This document shows positions 16,083-25,000 of a stretch of 64,000 nucleotides of DNA, one piece after another. Positions within the stretch are counted from its first letter, which is position 1. Each line of letters begins with the position of its first letter. This DNA is from Thermanaerovibrio velox DSM 12556 (GTDB taxonomy: Bacteria > Synergistota > Synergistia > Synergistales > Synergistaceae), in contig NZ_CM001377.1 of NCBI RefSeq assembly GCF_000237825.1, positions 930,001-994,000 of the forward strand, written 5' to 3'. The notes under the pieces were generated by a model. The model was not told the origin of the DNA. It ran no database searches and saw only the letters and a list, made by a program, of their open reading frames with translations. The position numbers and the translations under genes were made by a program.

Positions 16083-17615
16083 CTAGTCCAGCGGGCCTAT
16101 GACGGACTCAACCGCCTCTAAGATAGCTCCTTCATTCACCAATGACAAGGCTTCACATATCATGGGATGTATGTAGGCGTCCTTCTCCATGAATGGTATC
16201 CTCCTCCTGATGCAGCTGTAGGCTGCCTTTGTTCCTCTTCCCGGGTTGAGGGGCATGGAGAAGTCAAGTCCCTGGGCTGCGGTAAGGAGCTCTATAGCCA
16301 CCACCTTTCTTGTGTTCTCCAATATATTGCGTCCTTTCCTGGCCGCATAGGTACCCATGGAGACATGATCCTCCTGGTTTGCTGAGGTGGGTATGGAATC
16401 CACCGATGAGGGGTGAGCAAGGACCTTGTTCTCCGATACGATCGACGCGGCGGTGTATTGGGGTATCATGAATCCGCTGTTGACGCCGCTATCCTTGACT
16501 AAGAAGGGCGGTAGCCCAGACAGCTTATGATCTACAAGGCGGGCTATCCTGCGCTCCGATATGTTGGCTATCTCAGCCACAGCTATCCCGAAGAAGTCCA
16601 TAGCTATAGCCATGGGCTGGCCATGGAAGTTGCCGCCGCTTATGGCCTCGTCATCGGATGGGAATATGAGGGGGTTGTCCGTTACGGAATTTATCTCGAT
16701 CTCCACCTTCTGCCTAACGTACTCCACAGCATCCCTGCTTGCTCCATGCACCTGGGGAATACAGCGTAGTGAATAGGCGTCCTGCACCCGGTTACCCTTG
16801 TATTTCTCCACGATCTCGCTTCCTTCAATGAGACGCCTCATGTTAGACGCCACGATCCTTTGTCCCAAATGAGGACGCAGATCGTGGGTACGCTTATCAA
16901 AGGCATAGGGAACCCCATGGAGGGCCTCCAAGGATACCGCGGCGGTGATGTCCGCAGTCTTTAAGAGGGCCTGGGCATCAACAACACATAGTGCCGCAAT
17001 GGCAGTCATCACCGTAGTGCCGTTGTTCAAAGCCAACCCCTCTTTAGGGCCAAGCTCTATGGGGCTAAGAGACACTTCGTTAAGAGCCTCCATGGTAGGC
17101 ATCCTGCGGCCCTTGAAGAAGACCTCCCCTTCCCCTAGTAGGGTAATTGCCAGGTGAGATAGCGGGCATAGATCTCCGCTGGCTCCAACCGAGCCCTGCG
17201 AGGGTATCACCGGGTGTATTCCAAGGTTAAGGTAATTAACCAGCTGCATTAGGGTTGGAAGGCTTATTCCAGAAAACCCCCTGGTTAGGGTATTGATCCT
17301 AAGTAGCATTATGGCCCTCACCAGGTCCTCCGGGAAGGGGTCCCCCGTACCGCAGGCATGGCTCAGTAACAGATTGCGCTGCAGCAGTTGGCTCTTGTCT
17401 GATGGTATAGAAACGTTGGCTAAATCACCAAACCCAGTGGTTATGCCATATACCACCCTTCCTTGATCGACCCACTTGCTTACCGCTTTAGAACCTCTTT
17501 CAACAAACGCCACGGCGGAAGGGTCAAGCGCAACCTGCCAACCGTACCTCGCAACCCCAACCACATCCTCCAGAGTCAAGCCATGACCATTGAGCTCCAC
17601 TACCCTATTAGCCAT
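16083..17615 (-). CDS. hutH: Histidine ammonia-lyase
   Basis: This 510-residue enzyme removes ammonia from histidine to give urocanate. The Ala-Ser-Gly that cyclises to the MIO prosthetic group is at about residues 143-145 in GSVGASGDLCPLSH. Other lyase signatures are the YGITTGFGDLA segment with the catalytic tyrosine and ALNNGTTVMTA. The start ATG follows AAGGGGG. It begins the hut gene set, 61 bases downstream of the AmrS gene. The next enzyme of the pathway, urocanase (HutU), is not encoded anywhere in the window. Confidence 0.96.
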   Translation of the reverse strand: MANRVVELNGHGLTLEDVVGVARYGWQVALDPSAVAFVERGSKAVSKWVDQGRVVYGITTGFGDLANVSIPSDKSQLLQRNLLLSHACGTGDPFPEDLVRAIMLLRINTLTRGFSGISLPTLMQLVNYLNLGIHPVIPSQGSVGASGDLCPLSHLAITLLGEGEVFFKGRRMPTMEALNEVSLSPIELGPKEGLALNNGTTVMTAIAALCVVDAQALLKTADITAAVSLEALHGVPYAFDKRTHDLRPHLGQRIVASNMRRLIEGSEIVEKYKGNRVQDAYSLRCIPQVHGASRDAVEYVRQKVEIEINSVTDNPLIFPSDDEAISGGNFHGQPMAIAMDFFGIAVAEIANISERRIARLVDHKLSGLPPFLVKDSGVNSGFMIPQYTAASIVSENKVLAHPSSVDSIPTSANQEDHVSMGTYAARKGRNILENTRKVVAIELLTAAQGLDFSMPLNPGRGTKAAYSCIRRRIPFMEKDAYIHPMICEALSLVNEGAILEAVESVIGPLD

Positions 17616-17676
17616 CTCTAAAACCCCCTTGGAAGACCTTTGACCACATTGGGAGCAGGGTATAAATTCTAAGCGT

Positions 17677-18732
17677 TCAGGGAAGCGCTATCCCCACCTT
17701 AGATCCGCATAAGCCGCAATTTCCCAATGTGTCTAAATAATTAGCTACCACATTATAGCCCATCCTGACAATTATGTCTTCGCCACAATTGGGACATTTG
17801 GTAACGTTCAGGGCCCTTTCAGGAATGTTGCCTACGTATACATTAAATAGGTGTTCCCTTGCAATCTCCACAAAGCGGTCTATTTCAGTTACTGGGATAG
17901 GCCTTGTCTTCATCAAGTAGGCAGGATGGTATGCAGATATGTGTAGAGGGATCAATCTGGAGAGACCGGTAATCCAACGAACCATTTTCTCAAATTCAAC
18001 ATGGTTTGAAAGGCCTGGAACCAAGAGATGGGTTATCTCCACATGAACCCCCATGGAGATCAATGCCTCCACGGATTTGACCACGCTGCTAATGTCTCCG
18101 CCGACATGATCATATCCTTCCTTGGAGAACGCTTTGACGTCCACGTTTGCACCGTCAATCAACCCCTTAAGCTCATAAAGGGGGGGCAAATTAACGGTGC
18201 CGTTGGTCACCAACACTGTGGCCAAACCCCTTGCCTTCAAATAACCACAGGCTTTAATAAGATACTCCATGTGGACAAGAGGTTCGTTGTAAGTAAAGGC
18301 CACTGCGGATACCCCAGCCTCGATGGCTAGACTCTCAATATCTGGAGGGGATAGCGCTAATAACTTGCCATCGTAGCGACCGTCACTTATTTGCGATATT
18401 TGGTGATTCTGACAGAAAGGACACTTCAGATTACACCCTATGCTCCCGAGGGATAGGATTAAGCTTCCAGGACGCCAGTGATACAGGGGCTTCTTCTCCA
18501 CCGGATCCACTGCAACACCGGAGAAAAAGCCGGAAAAGGGGGAACGCAGGGCACCCCCTTTAAAGCACCGGACGCCACAATAACCCCACCTGCCCTCGGT
18601 TAGAAAGCAACGATGGAAACACAGGTTGCACCGGCAACCATCTCGCTCTGGTGACCAAAAGGAGGCCTCCTGTAGATCATCAAGGCTCTTTGTATCTACG
18701 TACGGTAAATCGCTGGATTTTGACCTCCTCAT
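17677..18732 (-). CDS. amrS: AmmeMemoRadiSam system radical SAM enzyme
   Basis: This 351-residue radical SAM protein belongs to the PflA-like COG1180 group. The [4Fe-4S] CxxxCxxC motif reads GCNLKCPFCQ at about residues 98-107. Extra cysteine pairs occur before it (CRCNLCFHRC) and at the C-terminus (CPNCGEDI, CGLCGSK), which could bind metal or an auxiliary cluster. It overlaps the upstream MEMO-AMMECR1 fusion gene by 53 bases, the standard AmmeMemoRadiSam pairing. The biochemical function of the system is not established to my knowledge. Activity would require anaerobic conditions. Confidence 0.92.
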   Translation of the reverse strand: MRRSKSSDLPYVDTKSLDDLQEASFWSPERDGCRCNLCFHRCFLTEGRWGYCGVRCFKGGALRSPFSGFFSGVAVDPVEKKPLYHWRPGSLILSLGSIGCNLKCPFCQNHQISQISDGRYDGKLLALSPPDIESLAIEAGVSAVAFTYNEPLVHMEYLIKACGYLKARGLATVLVTNGTVNLPPLYELKGLIDGANVDVKAFSKEGYDHVGGDISSVVKSVEALISMGVHVEITHLLVPGLSNHVEFEKMVRWITGLSRLIPLHISAYHPAYLMKTRPIPVTEIDRFVEIAREHLFNVYVGNIPERALNVTKCPNCGEDIIVRMGYNVVANYLDTLGNCGLCGSKVGIALP

Positions 18733-19996
18733 GGTCCCCGATCCCAGCCTTTCTTTTGGCTATGCTAAGCTGATCTTGAACCGTGTCAACTCCATTGATG
18801 TCCGGCAAAAGGACACCGCGCCTTCTGCCCGCCCGCACTACCACACCATAAACCTTTGGATTTAGATCTTCTATAGAAGCATCTTCCAAAGGGGACAAGA
18901 CGTCAACGGATATTTTCAAGTTAGGAAGTTCTTCCGGTTTGACCGGGGAAAACCTTGGATCCTCAAAAGCAGCGGCAGCAGCGTTGTTGGCTATCTCAAG
19001 GGCAATGGAAGGTCTTGTCGGCTCAATGGTTCCGATACACCCCCTAAGCTGGCCATTTAGAGTATAAAGGGACACGAAACAGCCACTTCTTTGGTCCCAT
19101 ACCTCCTTGCCACCGCCTGCGGACCTCACCAGAATGGGTATATCGGGCAGCCTGTTGTCCAAGAGGTCCATAAGGACAAGTCTGGCAAAATCCACATAGT
19201 GATGAATGTCCTTAGGTCTCAGGACCGCCACCGCATACCCTACTCCAAAGGGCCCCTCATAAGACAACACCCTCAGCGGTTGCTGGGCCATCCCAATGAA
19301 TGCCAACACGCTATTAAGTCCACATTGTCCTGCTTCATATAGCTGCTCTTCACCCAAACGGAGAAGAGCTGATGGATCCCCACTGGAGAGTGCTTCTATA
19401 ACCATATTGTCAAAGACGTTCCCAAAGGGGCTAAAACCACATGGGGCATCTGGGCTTAAACGATGGGATAGGTCCCCGCTGAAAAGAATTCCAAAGTCAG
19501 CTTTATTTGAATCAAGTTCATCCCTGAGACGCCTACCAAGATCATATGATTGGGCTGGAGAAAGCCCCACGGGGTTTAAGGGGACGATTTTGGCCGGTCG
19601 TCTGCCATATCCCTCCAATAGCGCTAGAGGCACGAAGGTGCCGTGATCCAAAAGCCTGGTCTTGCTGTCAATTTTCGCTGGAATATCCGCCCCAGCCATA
19701 AACCCCAAGAGATCCTGGGCGAAAAGCGAATTCCCTACGTATTGATTGGAGACTTCGGGGGCAGAGAACTTGGAAAGATCACCGCTATACATGTCCAAAC
19801 TGCCCACGATCAGGTGACCTGGAAGGTAGGTGAAGTGCGGAGACATGATAATGGCGGTTTCATCCTTAAAGTAAGGAAGGAGCATCCCAAGCCTTTTGAT
19901 TCCCCAAAGGGTTTTCTCCGCCTCCAACTCCCTTCCCCGCCCAACCTGAGGCACCAAGATGGGCGGATGCGGCATAAGACAAGCCCATTTAATCAA
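18680..19996 (-). CDS. AmmeMemoRadiSam B-A fusion (MEMO-like + AMMECR1)
   Basis: This 438-residue protein joins two domains. Residues 1 to about 265 are a MEMO/LigB-like domain with metal-ligand-type histidines in MPHPPILVP, SPHF and GDLSHR, resembling the extradiol dioxygenase fold. Residues from about 270 onward are an AMMECR1 domain with its signature LRGCIG followed by an EDPRFSPV segment. In many genomes these are separate ORFs. The start is TTG at 19996 with a perfect AGGAGGTGA, which lies inside a small inverted repeat. The partner radical SAM gene follows with overlap. The reaction is unknown. Confidence 0.9.
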   Translation of the reverse strand: MIKWACLMPHPPILVPQVGRGRELEAEKTLWGIKRLGMLLPYFKDETAIIMSPHFTYLPGHLIVGSLDMYSGDLSKFSAPEVSNQYVGNSLFAQDLLGFMAGADIPAKIDSKTRLLDHGTFVPLALLEGYGRRPAKIVPLNPVGLSPAQSYDLGRRLRDELDSNKADFGILFSGDLSHRLSPDAPCGFSPFGNVFDNMVIEALSSGDPSALLRLGEEQLYEAGQCGLNSVLAFIGMAQQPLRVLSYEGPFGVGYAVAVLRPKDIHHYVDFARLVLMDLLDNRLPDIPILVRSAGGGKEVWDQRSGCFVSLYTLNGQLRGCIGTIEPTRPSIALEIANNAAAAAFEDPRFSPVKPEELPNLKISVDVLSPLEDASIEDLNPKVYGVVVRAGRRRGVLLPDINGVDTVQDQLSIAKRKAGIGDHEEVKIQRFTVRRYKEP

Positions 19997-20092
19997 AGCG
20001 AATCACCTCCTAGGGTGATGGGATCTTCCTTTTTTCCCCGCCTAAGCAACAAGAGTCATCGGACCATTTGCAATTCTTGCTCCCCGCTCACC

Positions 20093-21133
20093 TTACAAGA
20101 TTAACATGGCATCACCAAACGAGAAAAACCTATACCTTTTGCTAACCGCTTCCTTGTAAGCATTCATAACGTTGTGATACCCAGCAAATGCAACCACCAA
20201 CATTAAAAGGGTGCTCCTAGGTAGGTGAAAGTTAGTCACAAGGCCATCTACTACTTTAAACTGAAAACCCGGCCTTATGAAAAGGTTTGTCGAGAAACTC
20301 CTTCCCTTTATCCCGTTCAATCCAAATGATTCGAGCGTTCTAACCACGGTGGTCCCCACTGCAATAACCCGGCCCCCCTTTGACTTGGTGGCTGCTATCA
20401 ACTCTGCGGTGGACTCGGGAACCGAACATACCTCTTGATGCATGATGTGGGCTGATGCCCTCTCCGTTTTTACTGGTCTAAAGGTCCCTATCCCAACGTC
20501 AAGCGTTACGAAAGATGTTCTAACCCCTTTATCATTGAGGCTCCTAATAAGCTCCTCTGTGAAGTGAAGGCCTGCGGTTGGTGCTGCTACGGATCTTTCT
20601 TTGCAGGGGTCACAGTAGATGGTTTGGTACCTGTTTTCATCAACCGCATCGTTCTCAATGTAGGGAGGGAGAGGGACATCCCCGAGCCTGTTAGCTATAT
20701 CCCTTCCGTTACAGTTAGGGAACCTGACCAGCCTTAGCCCATCCCCTATCCTATCCTCCACTATCGCCATATCCGCTTCGGAGTCGGAGAATAGCACGCA
20801 AGTCCCATGAGGCACCTTCCTGCCAGGCTTTACCAGCGCCTGCCACAGGGTACCTTCCTCATCCAATGGGGACAGCAAGAAAACCTCTACCTTTCCTGAG
20901 GACGGCTTACGCCCCAAGAGCCGGGACTTCATCACCCTGGTATCGTTTAGAACCAGCAGGTCTCCGGGTAGAAGGTAATCCTTAACATCTCGGAAGATCC
21001 TATGATCAATGGATCCCCCTGTCCTGGGTAGCACCATTAGCCGAGAAGAGTCCCTGGGCTCAACCGGGCTCTGGGCTATCAACTCCTCCGGCAGTTGGTA
21101 ATCATAAGAATCCATCAGATCTAGATCCAACAA
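20093..21133 (-). CDS. queA: tRNA preQ1(34) S-adenosylmethionine ribosyltransferase-isomerase
   Basis: QueA adds the ribosyl group of SAM to preQ1 in tRNA to form epoxyqueuosine. The N-terminus YDYQLPEELIAQSPVEPRD, the central APTAGLHFTEEL and FVTLDVGIGTFRPV are textbook family motifs. The open frame starts at a TTG at 21151 inside spoIID. I place the start at TTG 21133, ten bases after GGGAGG, though the ATG at 21115 also gives a usual N-terminus. It is the last gene of the yebC-ruvCAB-spoIID unit, a common neighbour of ruvB. Confidence 0.94.
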   Translation of the reverse strand: MLDLDLMDSYDYQLPEELIAQSPVEPRDSSRLMVLPRTGGSIDHRIFRDVKDYLLPGDLLVLNDTRVMKSRLLGRKPSSGKVEVFLLSPLDEEGTLWQALVKPGRKVPHGTCVLFSDSEADMAIVEDRIGDGLRLVRFPNCNGRDIANRLGDVPLPPYIENDAVDENRYQTIYCDPCKERSVAAPTAGLHFTEELIRSLNDKGVRTSFVTLDVGIGTFRPVKTERASAHIMHQEVCSVPESTAELIAATKSKGGRVIAVGTTVVRTLESFGLNGIKGRSFSTNLFIRPGFQFKVVDGLVTNFHLPRSTLLMLVVAFAGYHNVMNAYKEAVSKRYRFFSFGDAMLIL

Positions 21134-21137
21134 AGTT

Positions 21138-22535
21138 CTAACGCCTCCCAAGATGTGTACCGGGGAAGTAGTACATCAATATTTGTTCAAAGTTCCAACC
21201 GTACTCCGCCATGGTCTTTGCACCCCATTGAGACATGCCCACCCCATGTCCCCAGCCCTGGCCCTCAAGGACCCAAGAGTTGCTGCCGGATGCACGTCTT
21301 ATCGTGGGCGAGGATGTCGCGACGGCGGTACGATTATCATCGTCGTTCCCCTTCCTGGATGTTCCACCCTGTGTCCTGGCCTCCCCCATCTTCTTATACA
21401 TCTCCCTCTTGGAGGGGTTCATTATCATGTCAAATACCTCATCCTTTGAGAACAGCCCATCCTCAACCATCTCCACTAGAGGATCTGTTTCGTATGATAC
21501 GTCCGTCTTCCCCTTCACATCCGCTTCAATTGGCCTGTCCACCGTAGAATTGTCTGGGGTGTCCATTTTTCCGTTTATGGTAAAGTTCGTGCTCCTTACG
21601 ACCGATGTCCCCAAGGCCATCCTAAAGGCATGTCCGGAAAGCCTAACCGTACCGGCGGAGCCCTTTATGTCCATGGCGGTTATTCGACCGCCTTTGTCCC
21701 TGGTTACAACCCTTATTCCGATGATGTTACCTACCCAGCGGTTTATGCGTTTAAGTGCGCTTTCGATCTGGCTGGAGGACAAAACCGTCTTCCAGCTGGA
21801 ATAAGGACTTCTGTACTGGAAGGGCTCCGGCCTTGATAAAAGGTATGGAACACGTCCTCCCCATACGTCTGACGCAGCAGCGGTAATGCCGCCACTGTCC
21901 GAGTGAAAAGGGGTTATCGCAAGGGATGATCCGTACATCAGGACAACGCCGGAGGTATTGAATACTGCCTGATCAGATCTTGGGCTCTCTCCGTTTCGTC
22001 CTCTGTAAACCTGGCAATGGAGCGATGAACAGATGTCAAAGCCATCACTCATGTGTCTTCCCAGATTCCTAAGGGCATAAGTACGGGCCACTACCGCTTG
22101 AGCCTTCAAGAACTCCATAGGCCACTCAGGATTCGCCTCAACTTTCATGATGCCCCTTACATAGTCCTCTAGTTCTACCACGTTAACGACGTTAAACCCC
22201 CTGCCTACTCTTGAGGGGATTAGCTCAATGCTTCCTCTATAGCCAATGGGACCAAATGAGAGGTTATCTCCATATATCTTTACGGGAAAACTCAAGAACC
22301 TTCCTTGAACCCAAACACCGCCATCCCCCACAGAAACCGAGGTTCTACCAGATAAGGGCACAGAGATACCAGATGAATCGGTCATACTACCCACTCCACC
22401 TAAAGTACCATTGACAACGTTTAAGGCAACACCCACCCTAAGTAGGGTCTGGGCCTCTAGTCTAGAACCCAAAGAACAAATTAAGACAGCAATCGCCCAT
22501 ACCCGAAACACTTTTAAGCGGCTTGTTTTACCCAA
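21138..22535 (-). CDS. SpoIID/LytB-domain secreted protein
   Basis: This 465-residue protein has an N-terminal signal (VWAIAVLICSLGSRLEA) and a SpoIID/LytB domain, seen in VVNVVELEDYVRGIMKVEA-type sequence, YALRNLGRH, the HSDSGGITA segment and the C-terminal GQGWGHGVGMSQWGA motif. Family members are peptidoglycan lytic transglycosylases or amidase enhancers. An insert of about 100 polar residues (roughly 315-420, including DNSTVDRPIEADVKG and a KDEVFDMIMNPSK helix) separates the last motif from the rest. No other sporulation gene is in the window, so a role in wall remodelling rather than sporulation is likely. The start is TTG after AGGGAGG. Confidence 0.88.
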   Translation of the reverse strand: MGKTSRLKVFRVWAIAVLICSLGSRLEAQTLLRVGVALNVVNGTLGGVGSMTDSSGISVPLSGRTSVSVGDGGVWVQGRFLSFPVKIYGDNLSFGPIGYRGSIELIPSRVGRGFNVVNVVELEDYVRGIMKVEANPEWPMEFLKAQAVVARTYALRNLGRHMSDGFDICSSLHCQVYRGRNGESPRSDQAVFNTSGVVLMYGSSLAITPFHSDSGGITAAASDVWGGRVPYLLSRPEPFQYRSPYSSWKTVLSSSQIESALKRINRWVGNIIGIRVVTRDKGGRITAMDIKGSAGTVRLSGHAFRMALGTSVVRSTNFTINGKMDTPDNSTVDRPIEADVKGKTDVSYETDPLVEMVEDGLFSKDEVFDMIMNPSKREMYKKMGEARTQGGTSRKGNDDDNRTAVATSSPTIRRASGSNSWVLEGQGWGHGVGMSQWGAKTMAEYGWNFEQILMYYFPGTHLGRR

Positions 22536-22618
22536 TATTTACGTCCTCCCTTGCAATTATTCCGCAAAAGGTAGCTTTCTCTAGTTCTACGATTGCATAG
22601 AAAAATAAACTTAATATA

Positions 22619-22846
22619 TCATCGGCCAATAATTCGATAGATCACATTAAGCAAAATTGACAGCACAAGACTAAATACAAGCATGCTTCCCAATGGTGCA
22701 AAGAAAGTAAAGTTCTTTCTGGTAATAACTATATCCCCTGGAAGTTTCCCAATGGGTAGGTTGAATTTTGAAAGCCCTAAGACGATAAGACCCACAAAGA
22801 GGAACACCACACCTATCAAGACAAACGCCTTGCCTAAATTCCACAT
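22619..22846 (-). CDS. DUF2905 family membrane protein
   Basis: This 75-residue protein has two hydrophobic spans (FVLIGVVFLFVGLIVLGL and the C-terminal MLVFSLVLSILLNVIY) around the conserved IGKLPGDIVI segment that defines DUF2905. Function is unknown. The open frame starts at a TTG overlapping the ruvB stop, but ATG 22846 is ten bases after GAGGAGG and is the better start. Its place directly behind ruvB is a frequent arrangement and suggests co-expression, not a shared mechanism. Confidence 0.85.
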   Translation of the reverse strand: MWNLGKAFVLIGVVFLFVGLIVLGLSKFNLPIGKLPGDIVITRKNFTFFAPLGSMLVFSLVLSILLNVIYRIIGR

Positions 22847-22851
22847 GATGG

Positions 22852-23895
22852 TCAATCCTCCTCAACAAGCATGAGTTGCTGAAACTTGGGAGAAGGTTGA
22901 AGTCCAAGATAGCTATACGTTCCCCTGGTAGCCCTCCTACCCCTAGGGGTCCTTTCCAATAGCCCCTTTTGGATGAGAAACGGCTCATATATATCCTCTA
23001 TGGTCTGAGGATCTTCATTGAGGGCCGCTGCCAAGGTTGATAGGCCCACGGGACCCCCGTCAAAGAGCTCCACCAAAGCTCTTAAAAACTTCCTATCCCC
23101 ATCATCAAGGCCTTCCTTGTCAACTCCAAGCATGTCTAAGGCCTCTCTAGCTACATTGACATCTACAACCCCAACTCCTCGTACCGCAGCCACATCCCTG
23201 ACCCGTCTTAACAACCTTAACGCAACCCTCGGGGTGCCACGGGACCTCATCCCTATTTCCATCGATGCCTCTTCATCTATCTGAACTCCAAGTACAGAAG
23301 CCCCACGACGTACTATGGCAGTAAGCTCCTTAGGGGTATATAACTCCATCTGCTCTACTATCCCAAAACGTGCCCTAAGGGGGGAAGTCAACAAACCAAG
23401 TCTGGTAGTTGCCCCCACCAGCGTAAAGGGGGGAAGTTGAAGCTTTATGCTCCTTGCCATGGGACCTTTACCTACGACTATATTCAAAAAGAAGTCCTCC
23501 ATAGCAGAATAGAGCACCTCTTCCACCACCGATGGGAGCCTGTGTATTTCGTCTATGAAAAGCACGTCGTTGGGTCTTAGGTTTGATAGTATGGAGGCCA
23601 GATCTCCGGCACGCTCTATGGCTGGACCAGTGGTGACACGAAGATCACCACCCATTTCCTTTGCTATTATGTTCGCCATCGTGGTCTTCCCAAGACCAGG
23701 CGGGCCGTAGAATAGACAATGATCCAAGGGCTCCCCCCTACCCTTGGATGCAGATATGAATATCCTTAGCTTTTCTTTAATCGCCTCTTGCCCCACGAAT
23801 GAATCAAGGCTTTCGGGCCTTATGGATCTAACAACCGTGGCGTCCGTATCGTCCCCGTTCTTTAAACGATGCATAAGCTTATCTTCAGCGCTCAT
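22852..23895 (-). CDS. ruvB: Holliday junction branch migration helicase RuvB
   Basis: This 347-residue AAA+ motor drives branch migration with RuvA. It shows the N-terminal [18 protein letters not shown], Walker [10 protein letters not shown], Walker B FIDEIHRL, sensor [11 protein letters not shown] and the C-terminal winged helix with [13 protein letters not shown]. Its length is standard. It follows ruvA by nine bases. No SOS-box search could be run, and no LexA-like palindrome stands out in the short gap. Confidence 0.97.
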   Translation of the reverse strand: MSAEDKLMHRLKNGDDTDATVVRSIRPESLDSFVGQEAIKEKLRIFISASKGRGEPLDHCLFYGPPGLGKTTMANIIAKEMGGDLRVTTGPAIERAGDLASILSNLRPNDVLFIDEIHRLPSVVEEVLYSAMEDFFLNIVVGKGPMARSIKLQLPPFTLVGATTRLGLLTSPLRARFGIVEQMELYTPKELTAIVRRGASVLGVQIDEEASMEIGMRSRGTPRVALRLLRRVRDVAAVRGVGVVDVNVAREALDMLGVDKEGLDDGDRKFLRALVELFDGGPVGLSTLAAALNEDPQTIEDIYEPFLIQKGLLERTPRGRRATRGTYSYLGLQPSPKFQQLMLVEED

Positions 23896-23904
23896 AGGAA
23901 CTCA

Positions 23905-24492
23905 TCACCCCTTTCCAAGCAACCTCAGGGATGCCATCAATAACTCTTCCTCAGAAGCCCCCTTAAGCCTACCCATCACGGTGGAAAGGGCGGAATACGC
24001 TTCCCCTCTTGAAAAGCCCAGTTCAACCAGGGCCTCCACTAAAGACGATACTTCTGATGCCGATTCTGAGGCTTGCATAACGCCGAAGGAGAATTGATCT
24101 ATTTTCCCCTTTAGCTCAAAACATATGCGTTCCGCCCTTTTAGCCCCTACGCCGGGAGCTTTGGCTATTCTAGAAGGATCTCCAGCTCCTATGGCCTGTA
24201 CTAGCTCATCTTTACGAAGGGTTCTTAGAATGGACATGGCCATCTTGCCGCCCACGTTGGACACCTGCAGCAAAAGAATGAACAACTTCCGTTCGTCTTC
24301 ATCGTGAAATCCGTAAAGCGATATGCCATTCTCAGTGACAGACAGGTAAACGTAAACCTTAATCCTTTCTCCAGGAAGGGCCCTTTCTAAGACAGCCCTG
24401 GTGGCGTTTATCTCAATCCCTACGCCGCTAACCTCCAATATCAGAATATCCCCCAAAACTTCACAAACGAACCCCTCAACGTACCTTATCAA
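23905..24492 (-). CDS. ruvA: Holliday junction-binding protein RuvA
   Basis: This 195-residue protein binds the four-way junction and recruits RuvB. It has the OB-fold N-terminus (MIRYVEGFVCEVLGDILIL), the FHDEDERKLFILLLQVSNVGGKMA segment with helix-hairpin-helix motifs (GVGAKRAERI), and the C-terminal three-helix domain that contacts RuvB (VEALVELGFSRGEAYSALS). The start is TTG at 24492, overlapping the end of ruvC by 17 bases. Confidence 0.96.
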   Translation of the reverse strand: MIRYVEGFVCEVLGDILILEVSGVGIEINATRAVLERALPGERIKVYVYLSVTENGISLYGFHDEDERKLFILLLQVSNVGGKMAMSILRTLRKDELVQAIGAGDPSRIAKAPGVGAKRAERICFELKGKIDQFSFGVMQASESASEVSSLVEALVELGFSRGEAYSALSTVMGRLKGASEEELLMASLRLLGKG

Positions 24493-25000
24493 TTCTTAAT
24501 CCTCCGACGCAGGTCAATCTTCCCATGGCCAATCCCGCTATGGCAACCGCAAGCGCATCGGCCACATCATCAGGAGTCGGACATGCTTCCAGTCCCAGAA
24601 GACAACGTACCATGAGCTGGACTTGTCTCTTTTGTGCTCCACCATAGCCACAAACCGCCATCTTAACCTCCGAAGGCCCCGGTTCAATCACCGGGACCCC
24701 CATCATGGATGCGTAAAGCAATACCACCCCTCGAGCTTGCCAAACCATCTCCGCGGTAGTCGTATTCCTTCCGAAGTATAGCCTCTCTACAGCCACAAGA
24801 TGAGGGGCAAACATGCTAAGCCTCTCATCCATAAGACGATAGAGCATTTTAAGCCTTTCTGGCAAGGAAAGACCGGGAGGGGTATGGATAGCCCCATACC
24901 CCTCCGCACGAAGTTCACTACCCCGCTGAACCACTATCCCATACCCAAGGGTACCTATCCCAGGATCTATCCCAAGACAACGAATTTCGTCGCTAGGCAT
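24476..25000 (-). CDS. ruvC: Holliday junction resolvase RuvC
   Basis: RuvC cuts the Holliday junction symmetrically. The catalytic acidic residues appear in CLGIDPGIGTLGYG (first Asp), AVERLYFGRN (Glu), and DDVADALAVAI (the late Asp pair). The open frame runs back 24 codons into yebC. The ATG at 25000 gives the canonical start and a 174-residue protein, overlapping the yebC stop by eight bases. Gene order yebC-ruvC-ruvA-ruvB is widely conserved. Confidence 0.96.
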   Translation of the reverse strand: MPSDEIRCLGIDPGIGTLGYGIVVQRGSELRAEGYGAIHTPPGLSLPERLKMLYRLMDERLSMFAPHLVAVERLYFGRNTTTAEMVWQARGVVLLYASMMGVPVIEPGPSEVKMAVCGYGGAQKRQVQLMVRCLLGLEACPTPDDVADALAVAIAGLAMGRLTCVGGLRIDKVR

